The notes below the pieces were generated by a model, which was given only the letters and a program-made list of their open reading frames with translations, was not told the DNA's origin and did not search any database. DNA of 31,418 nucleotides from Fidelibacterota bacterium (GTDB taxonomy: Bacteria > Fidelibacterota > Marinisomatia > SCGC-AAA003-L08 > D37C17), in assembly GCA_002707765.1 (NCBI GenBank), contig PANV01000036.1, positions 2,583-34,000 on the forward strand, given 5' to 3'. This document shows positions 1 to 8,358 of this stretch, piece after piece; the stretch's first letter is position 1; every line of letters begins with the position of its first letter. A program made the translations under genes and the position numbers.

Positions 1-357
1 TGGAGAGTTGATTAAAAAAATTTTTCTAAATTTGTTTTTTATGATATACGAATCTAAAGCATTAATTAGGGAATTTATAATTTCAAAAGAGGCATTCTTA
101 TTTAAAATTAATCCACCGTAGCTTGAGCCTGGATGACTGTATAATATTTTTATACCCTTTTCAATTATTTCAGCAGCAGGAAAAAGAGCAATAATTTTAT
201 TATTTTTTTTAAAGATTAAAGAACAGTCATTAAATTTTCGATTTAGATGATAGTTTAAAAATTTGCGTTTTTGAAATATGGTTCCGTTATTTGAATTTTT
301 TATAAAATTATCCCAAGTTGAGCAATCCAATTCATCATATTTTTTAATTACAATCAT
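1..357 (-). CDS. Partial FemAB/GNAT-like acyltransferase (N-terminal 119 aa)
   Basis: The reverse strand is open without a stop from an ATG at 357 to the left edge, giving the first 119 residues of a longer protein. The N-terminus resembles FemAB-like members of the GNAT superfamily found in envelope or capsule loci of Bacteroidetes-type bacteria: 'WDNFIKNSNNGTIFQKRKF' at residues 15-33, then 'LYSHPGSSYGGLIL' at residues 72-85, where this group usually has a similar S/A-S-Y-G-G stretch. Such proteins transfer acyl or aminoacyl groups, but the substrate cannot be told from this fragment. It diverges from eno across a 73-bp AT-rich gap. The catalytic C-terminal half lies outside the window. That it is a gene is likely; the family is a recognition by eye. 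Confidence 0.7.
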   Translation of the reverse strand, partial: MIVIKKYDELDCSTWDNFIKNSNNGTIFQKRKFLNYHLNRKFNDCSLIFKKNNKIIALFPAAEIIEKGIKILYSHPGSSYGGLILNKNASFEIINSLINALDSYIIKNKFRKIFLINSP

Positions 358-430
358 AAATAATTTTTTTTATTTAAATATATTAATCAAATTTATTGAT
401 AAATTTTTATAAAATATTTAATTAATCAGC
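358..430. promoter_or_regulatory. Divergent intergenic region between the FemAB-like gene and eno
   Basis: This 73-bp gap separates two divergent starts and so must hold promoters for both directions. It is almost pure A+T, with many TATAAA- or TAAAAT-like hexamers (for example TATAAA at 408-413), so no -35/-10 pair can be assigned with confidence. No Shine-Dalgarno sequence precedes the eno ATG. Confidence 0.4.
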
Positions 431-1744
431 ATGAATTCAAATAAAATTAAAGATATTAAGGCCCGTTTAATAATTGATTCGAGGGGTAATCCAACAATTG
501 AAGTAGATGTTATTTTAGAAAATAATATTTTAGGAAGGGCCTCTGTTCCTAGCGGAGCTTCAACTGGAGATAAAGAAGCTCTCGAATTACGCGATAAGGA
601 TATTATGTGGTATGGCAAGGGAGTAAATAAGGCAATAAATAATATAAAAAATAAAATCAGGCCTAAGTTAATTGGAATGGATTGTACTGATATTCGTTTG
701 GTTGACAGTACAATGATAAAGGCAGATGGAACTCCAAACAAGTCTCAATTAGGCGCCAATGCAATTTTAGCAGTCTCATTGGCCAATGTACAAGCAGGTG
801 CTAATTTTCAAAAAATGAGTTTATTTCAATATATTTATAATTACATTCATCAACCTGCGCCTCAAGTCTGCTTTGAATGGTCTATGCCTATTCCCATGAT
901 GAATATTTTAAACGGAGGCAGCCATGCTGACAATAACGTAGATATTCAAGAATTCATGATTATGCCAATTGGATTTGTGTCTTATTCAGATTCATTACGA
1001 GCAGGAGTTGAAATTTTTCATTCATTGAAAAAAATTTTAAAATCAAAAAGCTATAATACCGCTATTGGAGATGAAGGAGGCTTTGCTCCTAATCTAAATA
1101 GCAATGAAGAAGCTATTGAATTAATCCTGCAAGCCATATCAAGTGCAGGTTATAATCCTGGCAAAAATATATTTTTAGCTTTAGATGTTGCAGCAAGTGA
1201 ATTCTATAATTCCAAAACAAAAAAATATACAATTGATTCTAAAGATGTTAATGCATTAGAATTAATTGATTATTATAAAATGTTGTGTAAAAAATATCCT
1301 ATTGTTTCTATAGAAGATGGTTTAGATCAAAATGATTGGGATTCTTGGAAGATACTAACTACAAATTTAGGAAATGATATTCAAATAGTTGGAGATGACT
1401 TAACGGTTACAAACCCTAAATTATTACAAAAAGCTATTGATGACAATTCAATGAATGCAATCTTGATTAAATTAAATCAGATTGGCACTTTTACAGAAAC
1501 TCTTAGGGCTATCCAATTAGCTCAGGCAAATAATTTCAATACAATTATTTCCCATAGATCCGGGGAAACAGAAAACACTTTTATATCAGATTTATCTGTG
1601 GCTGTTAATTCAGGACAAATTAAAACAGGATCTTTGTGTCGTACAGATAGAACAGCAAAATACAATCAATTACTACGTATAGAAGAATGCATGAAGCCTA
1701 ACACCTCTTTTTCAAAAATGAATTACCTAGGATGCCAAGAATAG
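431..1744 (+). CDS. eno: Enolase (phosphopyruvate hydratase)
   Basis: Enolase interconverts 2-phosphoglycerate and phosphoenolpyruvate in cytosolic glycolysis and gluconeogenesis, and in some bacteria also sits in the RNA degradosome. The 437-residue protein has the family length and hallmarks: 'IIDSRGNPTIEV' near residue 14, the flexible loop 'PSGASTG' at 40-46, proton-shuttle Glu215 in 'GDEGGFAPNL', Mg ligands Asp252, Glu295 and Asp322, catalytic Lys347 in 'ILIKLNQIG', and the signature 'SHRSGETENT' at 374-383. It opens a long plus-strand gene string and is followed by the ftsB-like gene after one base. The last codons and the TAG stop lie in a 14-bp tandem duplication, so the C-terminal tail is probably recent in form. 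Identification is secure. Confidence 0.98.
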   Translation: MNSNKIKDIKARLIIDSRGNPTIEVDVILENNILGRASVPSGASTGDKEALELRDKDIMWYGKGVNKAINNIKNKIRPKLIGMDCTDIRLVDSTMIKADGTPNKSQLGANAILAVSLANVQAGANFQKMSLFQYIYNYIHQPAPQVCFEWSMPIPMMNILNGGSHADNNVDIQEFMIMPIGFVSYSDSLRAGVEIFHSLKKILKSKSYNTAIGDEGGFAPNLNSNEEAIELILQAISSAGYNPGKNIFLALDVAASEFYNSKTKKYTIDSKDVNALELIDYYKMLCKKYPIVSIEDGLDQNDWDSWKILTTNLGNDIQIVGDDLTVTNPKLLQKAIDDNSMNAILIKLNQIGTFTETLRAIQLAQANNFNTIISHRSGETENTFISDLSVAVNSGQIKTGSLCRTDRTAKYNQLLRIEECMKPNTSFSKMNYLGCQE

Positions 1745-1755
1745 GATGCCAAGAA
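1728..1755 (+). repeat. 14-bp perfect tandem duplication at the eno/ftsB junction
   Basis: The unit TAGGATGCCAAGAA occurs twice back to back (1728-1741 and 1742-1755). The second copy supplies both the TAG stop of eno and the ATG of the next gene. With one copy, eno would read on a few codons to a TAA and overlap the same ATG, so the duplication converts an overlap into a one-base gap. Confidence 0.95.
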
Positions 1756-2057
1756 GAAAAAAAATAAAAAAACCTTCAACTAACTACTATGTATTCGCAA
1801 TAGCATGTGTTTTTTTCATTGTAGTTTTAATTTTGAATGATTCAGGATTGATTACTTATTTTAAGTTAAAAAAAGAACATACTGGTTTAGTTGAAGAATT
1901 ACAGTCCCTATCAATGCAACAAAATAGCTTGATGACAGAAATTAATAAACTTCAAACTGATTCTTTATATATTGAAAAAATTGCTAGAGAAAAATTTATG
2001 ATGGTCCGTCCTGGAGAGAAGGTTTATAGAGTTAGAGAATCAAAAACTGTTGATTAA
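1746..2057 (+). CDS. FtsB/DivIC-like septum formation initiator protein
   Basis: This is a small bitopic division protein of the septum formation initiator family, which in other bacteria joins FtsL and FtsQ/DivIB to build the divisome at midcell. The 103-residue protein has a basic cytoplasmic N-terminus (MPRRKKIKK), one membrane segment at about 15-32, the typical 'DSGLITYFKLKKE' transition, a coiled coil at about 37-75, and a short 'IAREKFMMVRPGEKVYRV' tail, which in this family often reads 'AREKLGMVKPGE'. Its place directly after eno is common for ftsB in other bacteria. The ATG sits in the second copy of a 14-bp repeat. FtsB and DivIC cannot be told apart here. Confidence 0.9.
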   Translation: MPRRKKIKKPSTNYYVFAIACVFFIVVLILNDSGLITYFKLKKEHTGLVEELQSLSMQQNSLMTEINKLQTDSLYIEKIAREKFMMVRPGEKVYRVRESKTVD

Positions 2058-3507
2058 AATTAAAAATATATATTATTTAATATTTTTTCTTCAAAGCTTA
2101 CTTTTTTCAGGCCCCGATATTTTAAAATTTAATGTTTCAAATTATAATAATTCAGACTATATATCTTTAAATGATTTTGTTAAACAGCATAGTCTTCAAA
2201 GCAATTATTATGAAACAAAAGATAAAATTGAAATAATATATAAAAAAAATAAAATTTACTTATCTCCTTCAATGACTTTTATAAAAATAAATAATCAAAT
2301 TTATCATTTAAATAACGAAATCATTTTTAAAAATAGTCAATATTATATTCCTTTAGATTCGTTTTATGAAAGCATGGAGCTTGCAGGTTTGCCATTTAGA
2401 ATAAAAAATAAAACGAAAAGAGAAGTATTAGTTGAGGCTAATATTTTTAATGTTGATGGAATAGAAATTAAAAATAAAAAAAATGGAACCTTGATACGAT
2501 TAAAGACAAAAAATAAATTTTCTAAAGAAAATATTTCTACTTCATTTTCTTCATCAAAATGGTTTAATGTAACAATTTTAAATTGTTTTTTAGATACGCT
2601 AACAATTAATCAAATAGAAATTTTAGAACCAATAAAAAAAATTAAAACTGTACAGTCTTCACAATCAGCACAAATTTCTTTTTTATTAAGTGCATCAGTA
2701 GAAGACATTGATATAGATTCTAATGATAAAGAAATTAATTTTTTGTTAAGAAACTCAATTAAAGAAAATGCAGAGAGAATTAATAAGCTTAAATCTAAAT
2801 GGATTATAGATACTATAGTAATTGACCCTGGTCACGGAGGTAAAGATCCTGGGGCAGTAGGCCATGGACAAAAGGAAAAAGATATAACATTAGATATAGC
2901 AAAAAAACTAGGGAACCTAGTAAAAAGAAATTTGGGAACGAACGTTGTTTATACCAGAGAAGAGGATGCTTTTATACCTTTGTGGAAAAGAACAAAAATA
3001 GCAAATGACGTAGAAGGCAAATTATTTATAAGTATTCATGTTAATGCTACTGCAAGGAGCGCATCAACTAAAGGTTATGAAACATTTTTTTTAAGACCTG
3101 GAAAAGCAGACACTGCTATTGAGGTAGTAGAGAGAGAAAATTCTGTAATTGATTTAGAACAAGGAGATTATGAATATGTAGAATTAACTAATGAGAATTA
3201 TATCATTGCATCGATGGCCCAAAATACATTTATGAAGGAGAGTGAAGATTTTGCAGCGTTAATTCAGAAGCATCTAAATAAAACTCTAAAAAACACAACA
3301 AAAAACAGAGGTGTAAAACAAGCAGGATTTTATGTATTGGTTGGTGCAACTATGCCAAATGTTTTAGTTGAAGTAGGATTTATTTCAAATAAACAAGAGG
3401 CAAAAAAATTATCTAAGGCATATTATAGAAGACAGATTGCAGAATCTATATACAATGCGATTGTAGATTTTAAAATAAAATATGAAAAACCCTTACTAGA
3501 AGGATGA
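2050..3507 (+). CDS. N-acetylmuramoyl-L-alanine amidase (Amidase_3), exported
   Basis: This zinc amidase cleaves the bond between MurNAc and L-Ala in peptidoglycan, usually at the septum. The C-terminal Amidase_3 domain (about 253-475) keeps the zinc ligands His262 ('DPGHGGKDPG'), Glu276 ('QKEKD') and His330 ('SIHVNA'), and catalytic Glu441 ('LVEVGFISN'). Upstream, residues 30-115 look like a copper-amine-oxidase-N-type or AMIN-like beta domain and 125-235 like a second AMIN-type wall-targeting domain; both calls are weak. The start is TTG, overlapping the preceding gene by 8 nt. It is preferred because residues 1-20 form a plausible signal peptide and the next in-frame Met is residue 75. It overlaps murI by ATGA. 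Confidence 0.92.
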   Translation: MIKIKNIYYLIFFLQSLLFSGPDILKFNVSNYNNSDYISLNDFVKQHSLQSNYYETKDKIEIIYKKNKIYLSPSMTFIKINNQIYHLNNEIIFKNSQYYIPLDSFYESMELAGLPFRIKNKTKREVLVEANIFNVDGIEIKNKKNGTLIRLKTKNKFSKENISTSFSSSKWFNVTILNCFLDTLTINQIEILEPIKKIKTVQSSQSAQISFLLSASVEDIDIDSNDKEINFLLRNSIKENAERINKLKSKWIIDTIVIDPGHGGKDPGAVGHGQKEKDITLDIAKKLGNLVKRNLGTNVVYTREEDAFIPLWKRTKIANDVEGKLFISIHVNATARSASTKGYETFFLRPGKADTAIEVVERENSVIDLEQGDYEYVELTNENYIIASMAQNTFMKESEDFAALIQKHLNKTLKNTTKNRGVKQAGFYVLVGATMPNVLVEVGFISNKQEAKKLSKAYYRRQIAESIYNAIVDFKIKYEKPLLEG

Positions 3508-4310
3508 AGAGAGGTCAACCTATAGGAATTTTTGATAGCGGAATAGGCGGATTAACCGTCTTAAGAGAATTAAAAAAACTTTTACCAAATGAGTCCTTTG
3601 TATATGTTGGAGATACAGCACACGTTCCATATGGCAACAAAAGTAATGATTCTATTATTAAATTTTCTAAAAAATTAACAAGTTTTTTAGTAGAGCAGCA
3701 CAATGTAAAATTAGTTATTATTGCATGTAATACTGCTTCTTCAATTGTAATAAATGATTTAAATAAGAGTTTTTCAGTACCATTTATAGATGTTATAAGT
3801 CCATTAAAATCGTATTTATTGAAGCCAAATAATGAATTTATACAAAATATAGGTGTCATAGGGACCCATAATACAATTAGTTCTAATGCTTACAATCAAT
3901 TTTTGAAGGAGGTAAATATCAATTTTAAAATATTTTCAAAGGCATGTCCTCTTTTTGTTCCAATTATTGAAGAAGGATTAGCTGACCATGAGGTTTCAAA
4001 AATTATGATAGCAGAATATTTAGATTCTCTGATGAAAAACAAGATTCATGCATTGATTTTAGGTTGTACTCACTATCCAATTTTATTGAATCAAATTAGT
4101 TCTTACTTAGGCAAAGATGTTAAAATTATTAACTCCGCCTATGTAGTAGCTTCGTATACAAAAGAATATTTAAATGAAAACGCAGAACAAAACCAAGCTC
4201 TAACCACAACTAAACTATATTTAACGGATGAAAGTCAGCACTTTAATATGTTTGCAACCAAATTCTTAAATACTGATTTTAACTATATTAAAAAAATTAA
4301 TCTTTTTTAA
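3504..4310 (+). CDS. murI: Glutamate racemase
   Basis: MurI makes D-glutamate for the peptidoglycan stem peptide by a cofactor-free two-cysteine mechanism in the cytosol. The 268-residue protein has 'GIFDSGIGGLTVL' at 8-20 with Asp11, 'YVGDTAHVPYGNKS' at 34-47, catalytic Cys75 in 'IACNTASS', and catalytic Cys188 with His190 in 'ILGCTHYPIL'. Length and motifs are normal. The ATG overlaps the TGA of the amidase gene (ATGA), so the two are probably translationally coupled, and both act on the cell wall. folC follows after 6 nt. Confidence 0.97.
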   Translation: MKRGQPIGIFDSGIGGLTVLRELKKLLPNESFVYVGDTAHVPYGNKSNDSIIKFSKKLTSFLVEQHNVKLVIIACNTASSIVINDLNKSFSVPFIDVISPLKSYLLKPNNEFIQNIGVIGTHNTISSNAYNQFLKEVNINFKIFSKACPLFVPIIEEGLADHEVSKIMIAEYLDSLMKNKIHALILGCTHYPILLNQISSYLGKDVKIINSAYVVASYTKEYLNENAEQNQALTTTKLYLTDESQHFNMFATKFLNTDFNYIKKINLF

Positions 4311-4316
4311 AAGCTT

Positions 4317-5525
4317 ATGTCTAGTAATAATTCTTTGCTTTCAATAGATTCAAAAATAATTAAATACGGGCTTGAAAGAACATTTCAGCTTTTGGAAGCA
4401 TGTGACAATCCGCATCTTGCAACAGAATGTATACAAATAGTCGGAACTAATGGCAAGGGAAGCATTTCAGCTATGTTATCAAATGTATTAATTAAAAATA
4501 AATATGATGTAGGTTTATATACATCTCCCCACTTAGTTGATTTAAATGAGCGCATAAGGTTTAATGATCAAAAAATATCTAATACGAGTATTGATTCTTT
4601 TACTAAAAAGTTTAAATCTAAGATTACTAAAATCCAACCATCTTTTTTTGAAATAATGACAGTGATGGCCCTTGAATATTTTAAGCAAAAGAAAGCCAAT
4701 ATTGCAATTATGGAAACAGGACTTGGAGGACGCCTCGATAGTGTTACAGCAGCAAAAGCAAAAATACTAATTTTTACACCCATAGACATTGATCACATTG
4801 GTTTATTAGGAAATACAATAGAAGAAATTGCATATGAAAAGTCTTGTGCAATTCAAGGCAGCACTAAATATATCTTTTCTTCTAATCAAAAGCAGGTGGT
4901 AAAAACAATCCTTGATAGGCGGGCAAAAAAATTTAAAATTGATATAAAATATTTATCAGAAAAAAGTTATTTTAAACTAAATAGCAGACACCAGATTTCT
5001 AATGCTAGATTAGCGTATCAGGTTTTAAATTTTTTAAGAGAAAAAAATTTTTTTAAATTGAAAACAATCAAGATGCATTTAGAACAAACAAAGTGGCCTG
5101 GAAGAATACAGTATATTTCCAAAAGTCCTGATGTAATCTTTGACGTCGCCCACAACCAGCACAGTATTTTAGCTTTTATAGATTACTTTAAAACAAAAGT
5201 TTCTTTATATAAAAATTGTAAAATTATTGTAGGCTTTGAATCAGGAAAAGAAATCAATAAAATTATAAATCAATTATTTTTATTATTTGATACAGTTACA
5301 ATTACTGAAACCAAAATTAGAAAAAGTATGAAAGCAAATGATATTAAAGATATCTGTAGCAGAAATGATTTAATAATTGAATCAAATCCTCGGAAAGCTT
5401 TAAATGATAATTTAAAAGATTTAAAACCAAATGATGCTTGTGTGATTTTAGGGAGTCATTATTTTGGCCCTTATATCAATGAAAAATTTAAAAATTGCTT
5501 TGATATCAATAAAAAAAGATATTAA
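4317..5525 (+). CDS. folC: Folylpolyglutamate synthase / dihydrofolate synthase
   Basis: FolC is an ATP-dependent Mur-ligase-family enzyme that adds glutamate to dihydropteroate and/or extends folate polyglutamate chains. The 402-residue protein shows the P-loop 'GTNGKGS' at 43-49, 'GLYTSPHLVDLNERI' just after, the signature 'METGLGGRLDSVTA', 'DIDHIGLLGNTIEEIAYEK', and the C-terminal domain motif 'DVAHNQHS'. It is a little shorter than many FolC proteins, mainly in the C-terminal domain, but all core motifs are present. Whether it has both activities cannot be read from sequence alone. It is the last gene before a 68-bp gap that leads to rho. Confidence 0.93.
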   Translation: MSSNNSLLSIDSKIIKYGLERTFQLLEACDNPHLATECIQIVGTNGKGSISAMLSNVLIKNKYDVGLYTSPHLVDLNERIRFNDQKISNTSIDSFTKKFKSKITKIQPSFFEIMTVMALEYFKQKKANIAIMETGLGGRLDSVTAAKAKILIFTPIDIDHIGLLGNTIEEIAYEKSCAIQGSTKYIFSSNQKQVVKTILDRRAKKFKIDIKYLSEKSYFKLNSRHQISNARLAYQVLNFLREKNFFKLKTIKMHLEQTKWPGRIQYISKSPDVIFDVAHNQHSILAFIDYFKTKVSLYKNCKIIVGFESGKEINKIINQLFLLFDTVTITETKIRKSMKANDIKDICSRNDLIIESNPRKALNDNLKDLKPNDACVILGSHYFGPYINEKFKNCFDINKKRY

Positions 5526-5545
5526 TTTTTCTCGGAGATAATTTC

Positions 5546-5564
5546 ACCTTTGTACCTCGAAGGT
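5546..5564 (+). other. Hairpin in the folC-rho gap
   Basis: ACCTTTG and CGAAGGT pair as a 7-bp stem with one G-T wobble around the loop TACCT. No T-run follows, so it is a poor intrinsic terminator. It overlaps the -35 side of the putative rho promoter, so it could act as an operator, or as an RNA fold in transcripts reading through from folC. Confidence 0.4.
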
Positions 5565-5576
5565 TTCAGTTATAAT
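5550..5576 (+). promoter_or_regulatory. Putative sigma70-like promoter for rho
   Basis: A consensus -10 hexamer TATAAT (5571-5576) lies 15 bp after TTGTAC (5550-5555). The spacer is shorter than the usual 17, so the -35 is doubtful. The predicted start, near 5583, would give a leader of only about 11 nt beginning at the Shine-Dalgarno sequence. Confidence 0.4.
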
Positions 5577-5582
5577 TTAATC

Positions 5583-5588
5583 AGGAGA
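5583..5588 (+). promoter_or_regulatory. Strong Shine-Dalgarno sequence of rho
   Basis: AGGAGA lies 5 nt before the rho ATG. It is among the clearest ribosome binding sites in the window and fixes the start; most tightly packed genes here have none. Confidence 0.8.
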
Positions 5589-5593
5589 ACAAA

Positions 5594-6841
5594 ATGCAAA
5601 CAAGCGAACTAGTTCGTTTAACAGTAAAAGAATTACAAGATTTAGCTAAGAAATTAGGAGTTAAAGAGATATCTGGTGTTAGAAAACAAGATTTAATAAA
5701 ACTAATTTTAGAGGCAGAGGCTAAAAAAGAGGGCAAGATTTATGCAGATGGCATTTTAGAGGTGATGTCAGATGGATATGGATTTTTACGATCAGGCGAA
5801 TATAGCTATTTACCTGGACCAGATGATATATATGTATCTCATTCACAAATTAAAAGATTTAGATTGAGAACAGGTCATTTAGTTTCAGGTCAAGTAAGGC
5901 CACCAAAAGACAATGAAAGGTTTTTTGCATTACTGAGGGTAGAAAAAATTAATAATATTGATCCTGAACAAAATAGAAACTTAATTTATTTTGATAATTT
6001 GACTCCATTATACCCTGAGGAATTAATAAAGCTAGAAACTACAGAAAGAAATTTTTCAACAAGAATTATTGACATGTTAGCACCAATAGGAAAGGGTCAA
6101 CGTGGCGTGATTGTAGCTCAGCCAAAAACAGGAAAAACAATATTACTACAAAAGATTGCTAATGCTATTGCAGCAAATGATGAATCAATCAAATTAATCA
6201 TTTTACTTATTGATGAAAGACCTGAAGAGGTAACGGATATGGCTCGAAGCGTTCAAGCTGAAGTTGTTGCATCAACATTTGATGAACCAGCAACAAGACA
6301 TGTTCAGGTTGCAGAAATGGTAATCGAAAAAGCAAAGAGGGGTGTTGAGTCTGGAGATGATGTTGTTATTTTATTAGATTCAATTACGAGACTAGCAAGA
6401 GCTTATAATACTGTAATTCCCCATAGTGGTAAAATATTATCTGGCGGAGTTGATTCAAATGCGTTGCACAAACCTAAACGTTTTTTTGGAGCAGCTAGAA
6501 ATGTTGAAGATGGAGGAAGTTTAACAATTATAGCAACAGCATTAATTGATACCGGCAGTAGAATGGATGAGGTTATTTTTGAAGAATTTAAAGGTACTGG
6601 GAATATGGAATTAGTTTTAGATAGATCTTTAAGCGAGAAAAGAATTTATCCTTCAATTGAAATAAATAAGACAGGTACTAGAAGAGAAGATAAGCTTATT
6701 AAATCTAAGGACTTATCAAGAATTTGGCTTTTAAGAAAAATGTTGAGCGACATGAAAACAGTTGAGGCAATGGAATTTTTATTAGGAAAGCTTTCTAGAA
6801 CTAAAAATAATCGAGAATTTCTTGATTCTATGAGTAGTTAA
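5594..6841 (+). CDS. rho: Transcription termination factor Rho
   Basis: Rho is a hexameric RNA helicase that ends transcription on untranslated, C-rich nascent RNA. The 415-residue protein has a SAP-like Rho_N domain (about 5-42), a cold-shock-type RNA-binding domain (about 48-118, with 'DGYGFLRS'), and a RecA-type ATPase with Walker A 'QPKTGKTI' at 176-183 and Walker B 'VVILLDSITRLARAYN' near 257-272. The Q-loop region 'HSGKILSGGVD' and 'EEFKGTGNMEL' are also present. Length matches E. coli Rho, with none of the large N-terminal insertions found in some Bacteroidetes. It has its own promoter-like upstream region and a strong ribosome binding site, and the aminotransferase begins 2 nt after its stop. 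Confidence 0.98.
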   Translation: MQTSELVRLTVKELQDLAKKLGVKEISGVRKQDLIKLILEAEAKKEGKIYADGILEVMSDGYGFLRSGEYSYLPGPDDIYVSHSQIKRFRLRTGHLVSGQVRPPKDNERFFALLRVEKINNIDPEQNRNLIYFDNLTPLYPEELIKLETTERNFSTRIIDMLAPIGKGQRGVIVAQPKTGKTILLQKIANAIAANDESIKLIILLIDERPEEVTDMARSVQAEVVASTFDEPATRHVQVAEMVIEKAKRGVESGDDVVILLDSITRLARAYNTVIPHSGKILSGGVDSNALHKPKRFFGAARNVEDGGSLTIIATALIDTGSRMDEVIFEEFKGTGNMELVLDRSLSEKRIYPSIEINKTGTRREDKLIKSKDLSRIWLLRKMLSDMKTVEAMEFLLGKLSRTKNNREFLDSMSS

Positions 6842-6843
6842 AA

Positions 6844-8037
6844 ATGTTTACAGATAGAATATCGCGTATACAACCATCTGCTACGCTTGCTATGACAAGT
6901 AAGGCTGCTGAGTTAAAAAGAACAAATAAGCCAGTTTATAATATGAGTGTTGGAGAGCCTGATTTTTCTACGCCGAAAAATATTCAGTTAGCTGGCATAG
7001 AAGCCATTCAAAACGGTTACACAAAATATACGCCCGGAGGTGGAACATTTGAATTAAAACAGGCTATTATTAAAAAACTTAAAAGAGACAATAATTTAAA
7101 TTATACCAAAGAAGAAATAGTCGTTTCATGCGGAGGGAAGCATTCACTTTATAATGCTTGTCAGGCACTATTTCAGACAGGAGATGAAGTAATTATTTTT
7201 AAGCCATTTTGGGTCTCGTTTCCTGACTTTGTAACTGTAACGGGAGCAAAGCCAGTTTTTGTTGAAACTAAAGATAAAAAACAAAATGAACCAAACTTCA
7301 AAGATTTAGAATCTAAAATAAATAAAAATACCAAAGGAATTATCATAAATTCGCCATCAAATCCAACAGGTGGAGTATGGAGTGATGATGCTATTTCTAG
7401 ATTATTAGATTTAGTTAAAAATAGATCTGACATATGGATTTTTTCTGATGAGTGCTATGAACAATTAACTTATGATATGCCTTTTAAAAGTATTGCTACC
7501 TTTAGTCCAGAATCTAAAAATATTATTACATTTCAAAGCTGTTCAAAAACATATGCAATGACAGGTTGGAGAATAGGATATTTAGCAGGCGATGAAAAAT
7601 TAGTGAAAGCTATTTCTAAGTTGCAAGGGCAAAGTACTTCTTGTCCAAATTCTATTGCTCAGCATGCCGCCGTTGAGGCATTATCGGGAAATCAAAATTG
7701 CGTAAATGAAATGAGAAAAGTCTTTCATCAAAGACGAGATTTAATTCTAAAAGAGTTAAATCATATTCCTGGTATATCATGTGAAAAGCCCCATGGCGCT
7801 TTTTATGTCTTTCCAAATTTTAAAAAATATTTAAATAGTAAATCTTCAAATGATTCTATTATAAAAACCTCATCAGATTTATCTTTGTATATATTAGATA
7901 GTACAGGAGTAGTGACAGTTGCTGGAGATAGTTTTGGAGCACCATTTAATATTAGGCTATCATATGCTACATCTGATGAAAATATCATACAGGCATGTAA
8001 ACTAATAAATAGAGCTCTTTCAGAATTAAAAAATTAA
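6844..8037 (+). CDS. Class I/II aminotransferase, probable aspartate aminotransferase (subgroup Ib)
   Basis: This PLP enzyme probably moves the amino group between aspartate and 2-oxoglutarate. The 397-residue protein has the fold-type I landmarks 'SVGEPDFSTP', 'YTPGGGTFELK', 'SPSNPTGGV' (Asn173), Asp202 and Tyr205 in 'SDECYEQL', Schiff-base Lys235 in 'SCSKTYAMTGWRIGYLAG', and substrate-carboxylate Arg371 in 'IRLSY'. 'SCGGKHSLYN' with Lys99 fits the subgroup Ib aspartate enzymes of the Thermus/Bacillus type. Related alanine, aromatic or prephenate aminotransferases cannot be excluded. It starts 2 nt after rho, so the two are probably co-transcribed; no functional link is obvious. Confidence 0.9.
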   Translation: MFTDRISRIQPSATLAMTSKAAELKRTNKPVYNMSVGEPDFSTPKNIQLAGIEAIQNGYTKYTPGGGTFELKQAIIKKLKRDNNLNYTKEEIVVSCGGKHSLYNACQALFQTGDEVIIFKPFWVSFPDFVTVTGAKPVFVETKDKKQNEPNFKDLESKINKNTKGIIINSPSNPTGGVWSDDAISRLLDLVKNRSDIWIFSDECYEQLTYDMPFKSIATFSPESKNIITFQSCSKTYAMTGWRIGYLAGDEKLVKAISKLQGQSTSCPNSIAQHAAVEALSGNQNCVNEMRKVFHQRRDLILKELNHIPGISCEKPHGAFYVFPNFKKYLNSKSSNDSIIKTSSDLSLYILDSTGVVTVAGDSFGAPFNIRLSYATSDENIIQACKLINRALSELKN

Positions 8038-8101
8038 ACTTTTATTTTAAAAATTAAATTAGTAAAATATGCCCCGTTAGTAATTTATATTAATAGAAAT
8101 T

Positions 8102-8106
8102 AAGGA
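8102..8106 (+). promoter_or_regulatory. Shine-Dalgarno sequence of rpmB
   Basis: AAGGA lies 4 nt before the rpmB ATG. The rest of the 73-bp gap after the aminotransferase gene is AT-rich; it probably holds a promoter for the ribosomal protein genes, but no -35/-10 pair is convincing. Confidence 0.6.
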
Positions 8107-8110
8107 ATAT

Positions 8111-8350
8111 ATGGCAAGAGTTTGTAAAATAACAGGAAAGAGACCTCTAGTTGGTAACAATGTTTCTAAATCCAATAGAAAAACTAAAAGAAGGCAGCTT
8201 CCTAATCTTCAATCAAAAAGAATTTTTGTTCCAGAATTAGGAAAATTTGTACAATTAAAAGTTTCAGTTACTGCTTTAAAAACAATAGATAGACTTGGAT
8301 TAATGCCATATTTGAAAAAACAAGGACTGAAATTATCAGATATTCAATAA
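8111..8350 (+). CDS. rpmB: 50S ribosomal protein L28 (zinc-free type)
   Basis: bL28 is a small, basic protein of the large ribosomal subunit. The 79-residue protein has the family opening 'MARVCKITGKRPLVGNNVSK', then 'TKRRQLPNLQSKRIFVPE' and 'LKVSVTALKTIDRLG'. It has only one cysteine (Cys5), so it lacks the two CxxC pairs of zinc-binding L28 and belongs to the zinc-independent type. It has a good ribosome binding site and is followed by rpmE after 8 nt, consistent with a small ribosomal protein operon. Confidence 0.97.
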   Translation: MARVCKITGKRPLVGNNVSKSNRKTKRRQLPNLQSKRIFVPELGKFVQLKVSVTALKTIDRLGLMPYLKKQGLKLSDIQ

Positions 8351-8358
8351 GGTAGATT

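Noticed and set aside
418..741. Open frame of 107 codons on the minus strand opposite eno
   Set aside because: It lies wholly antisense to the conserved N-terminus of enolase, has no family features, and would cross the divergent promoter region. It is a shadow frame.
8081..8102. Inverted repeat TAATTT/AAATTA before rpmB
   Set aside because: It is only six A/T pairs with a 10-nt loop in very AT-rich sequence; such pairs are expected by chance.
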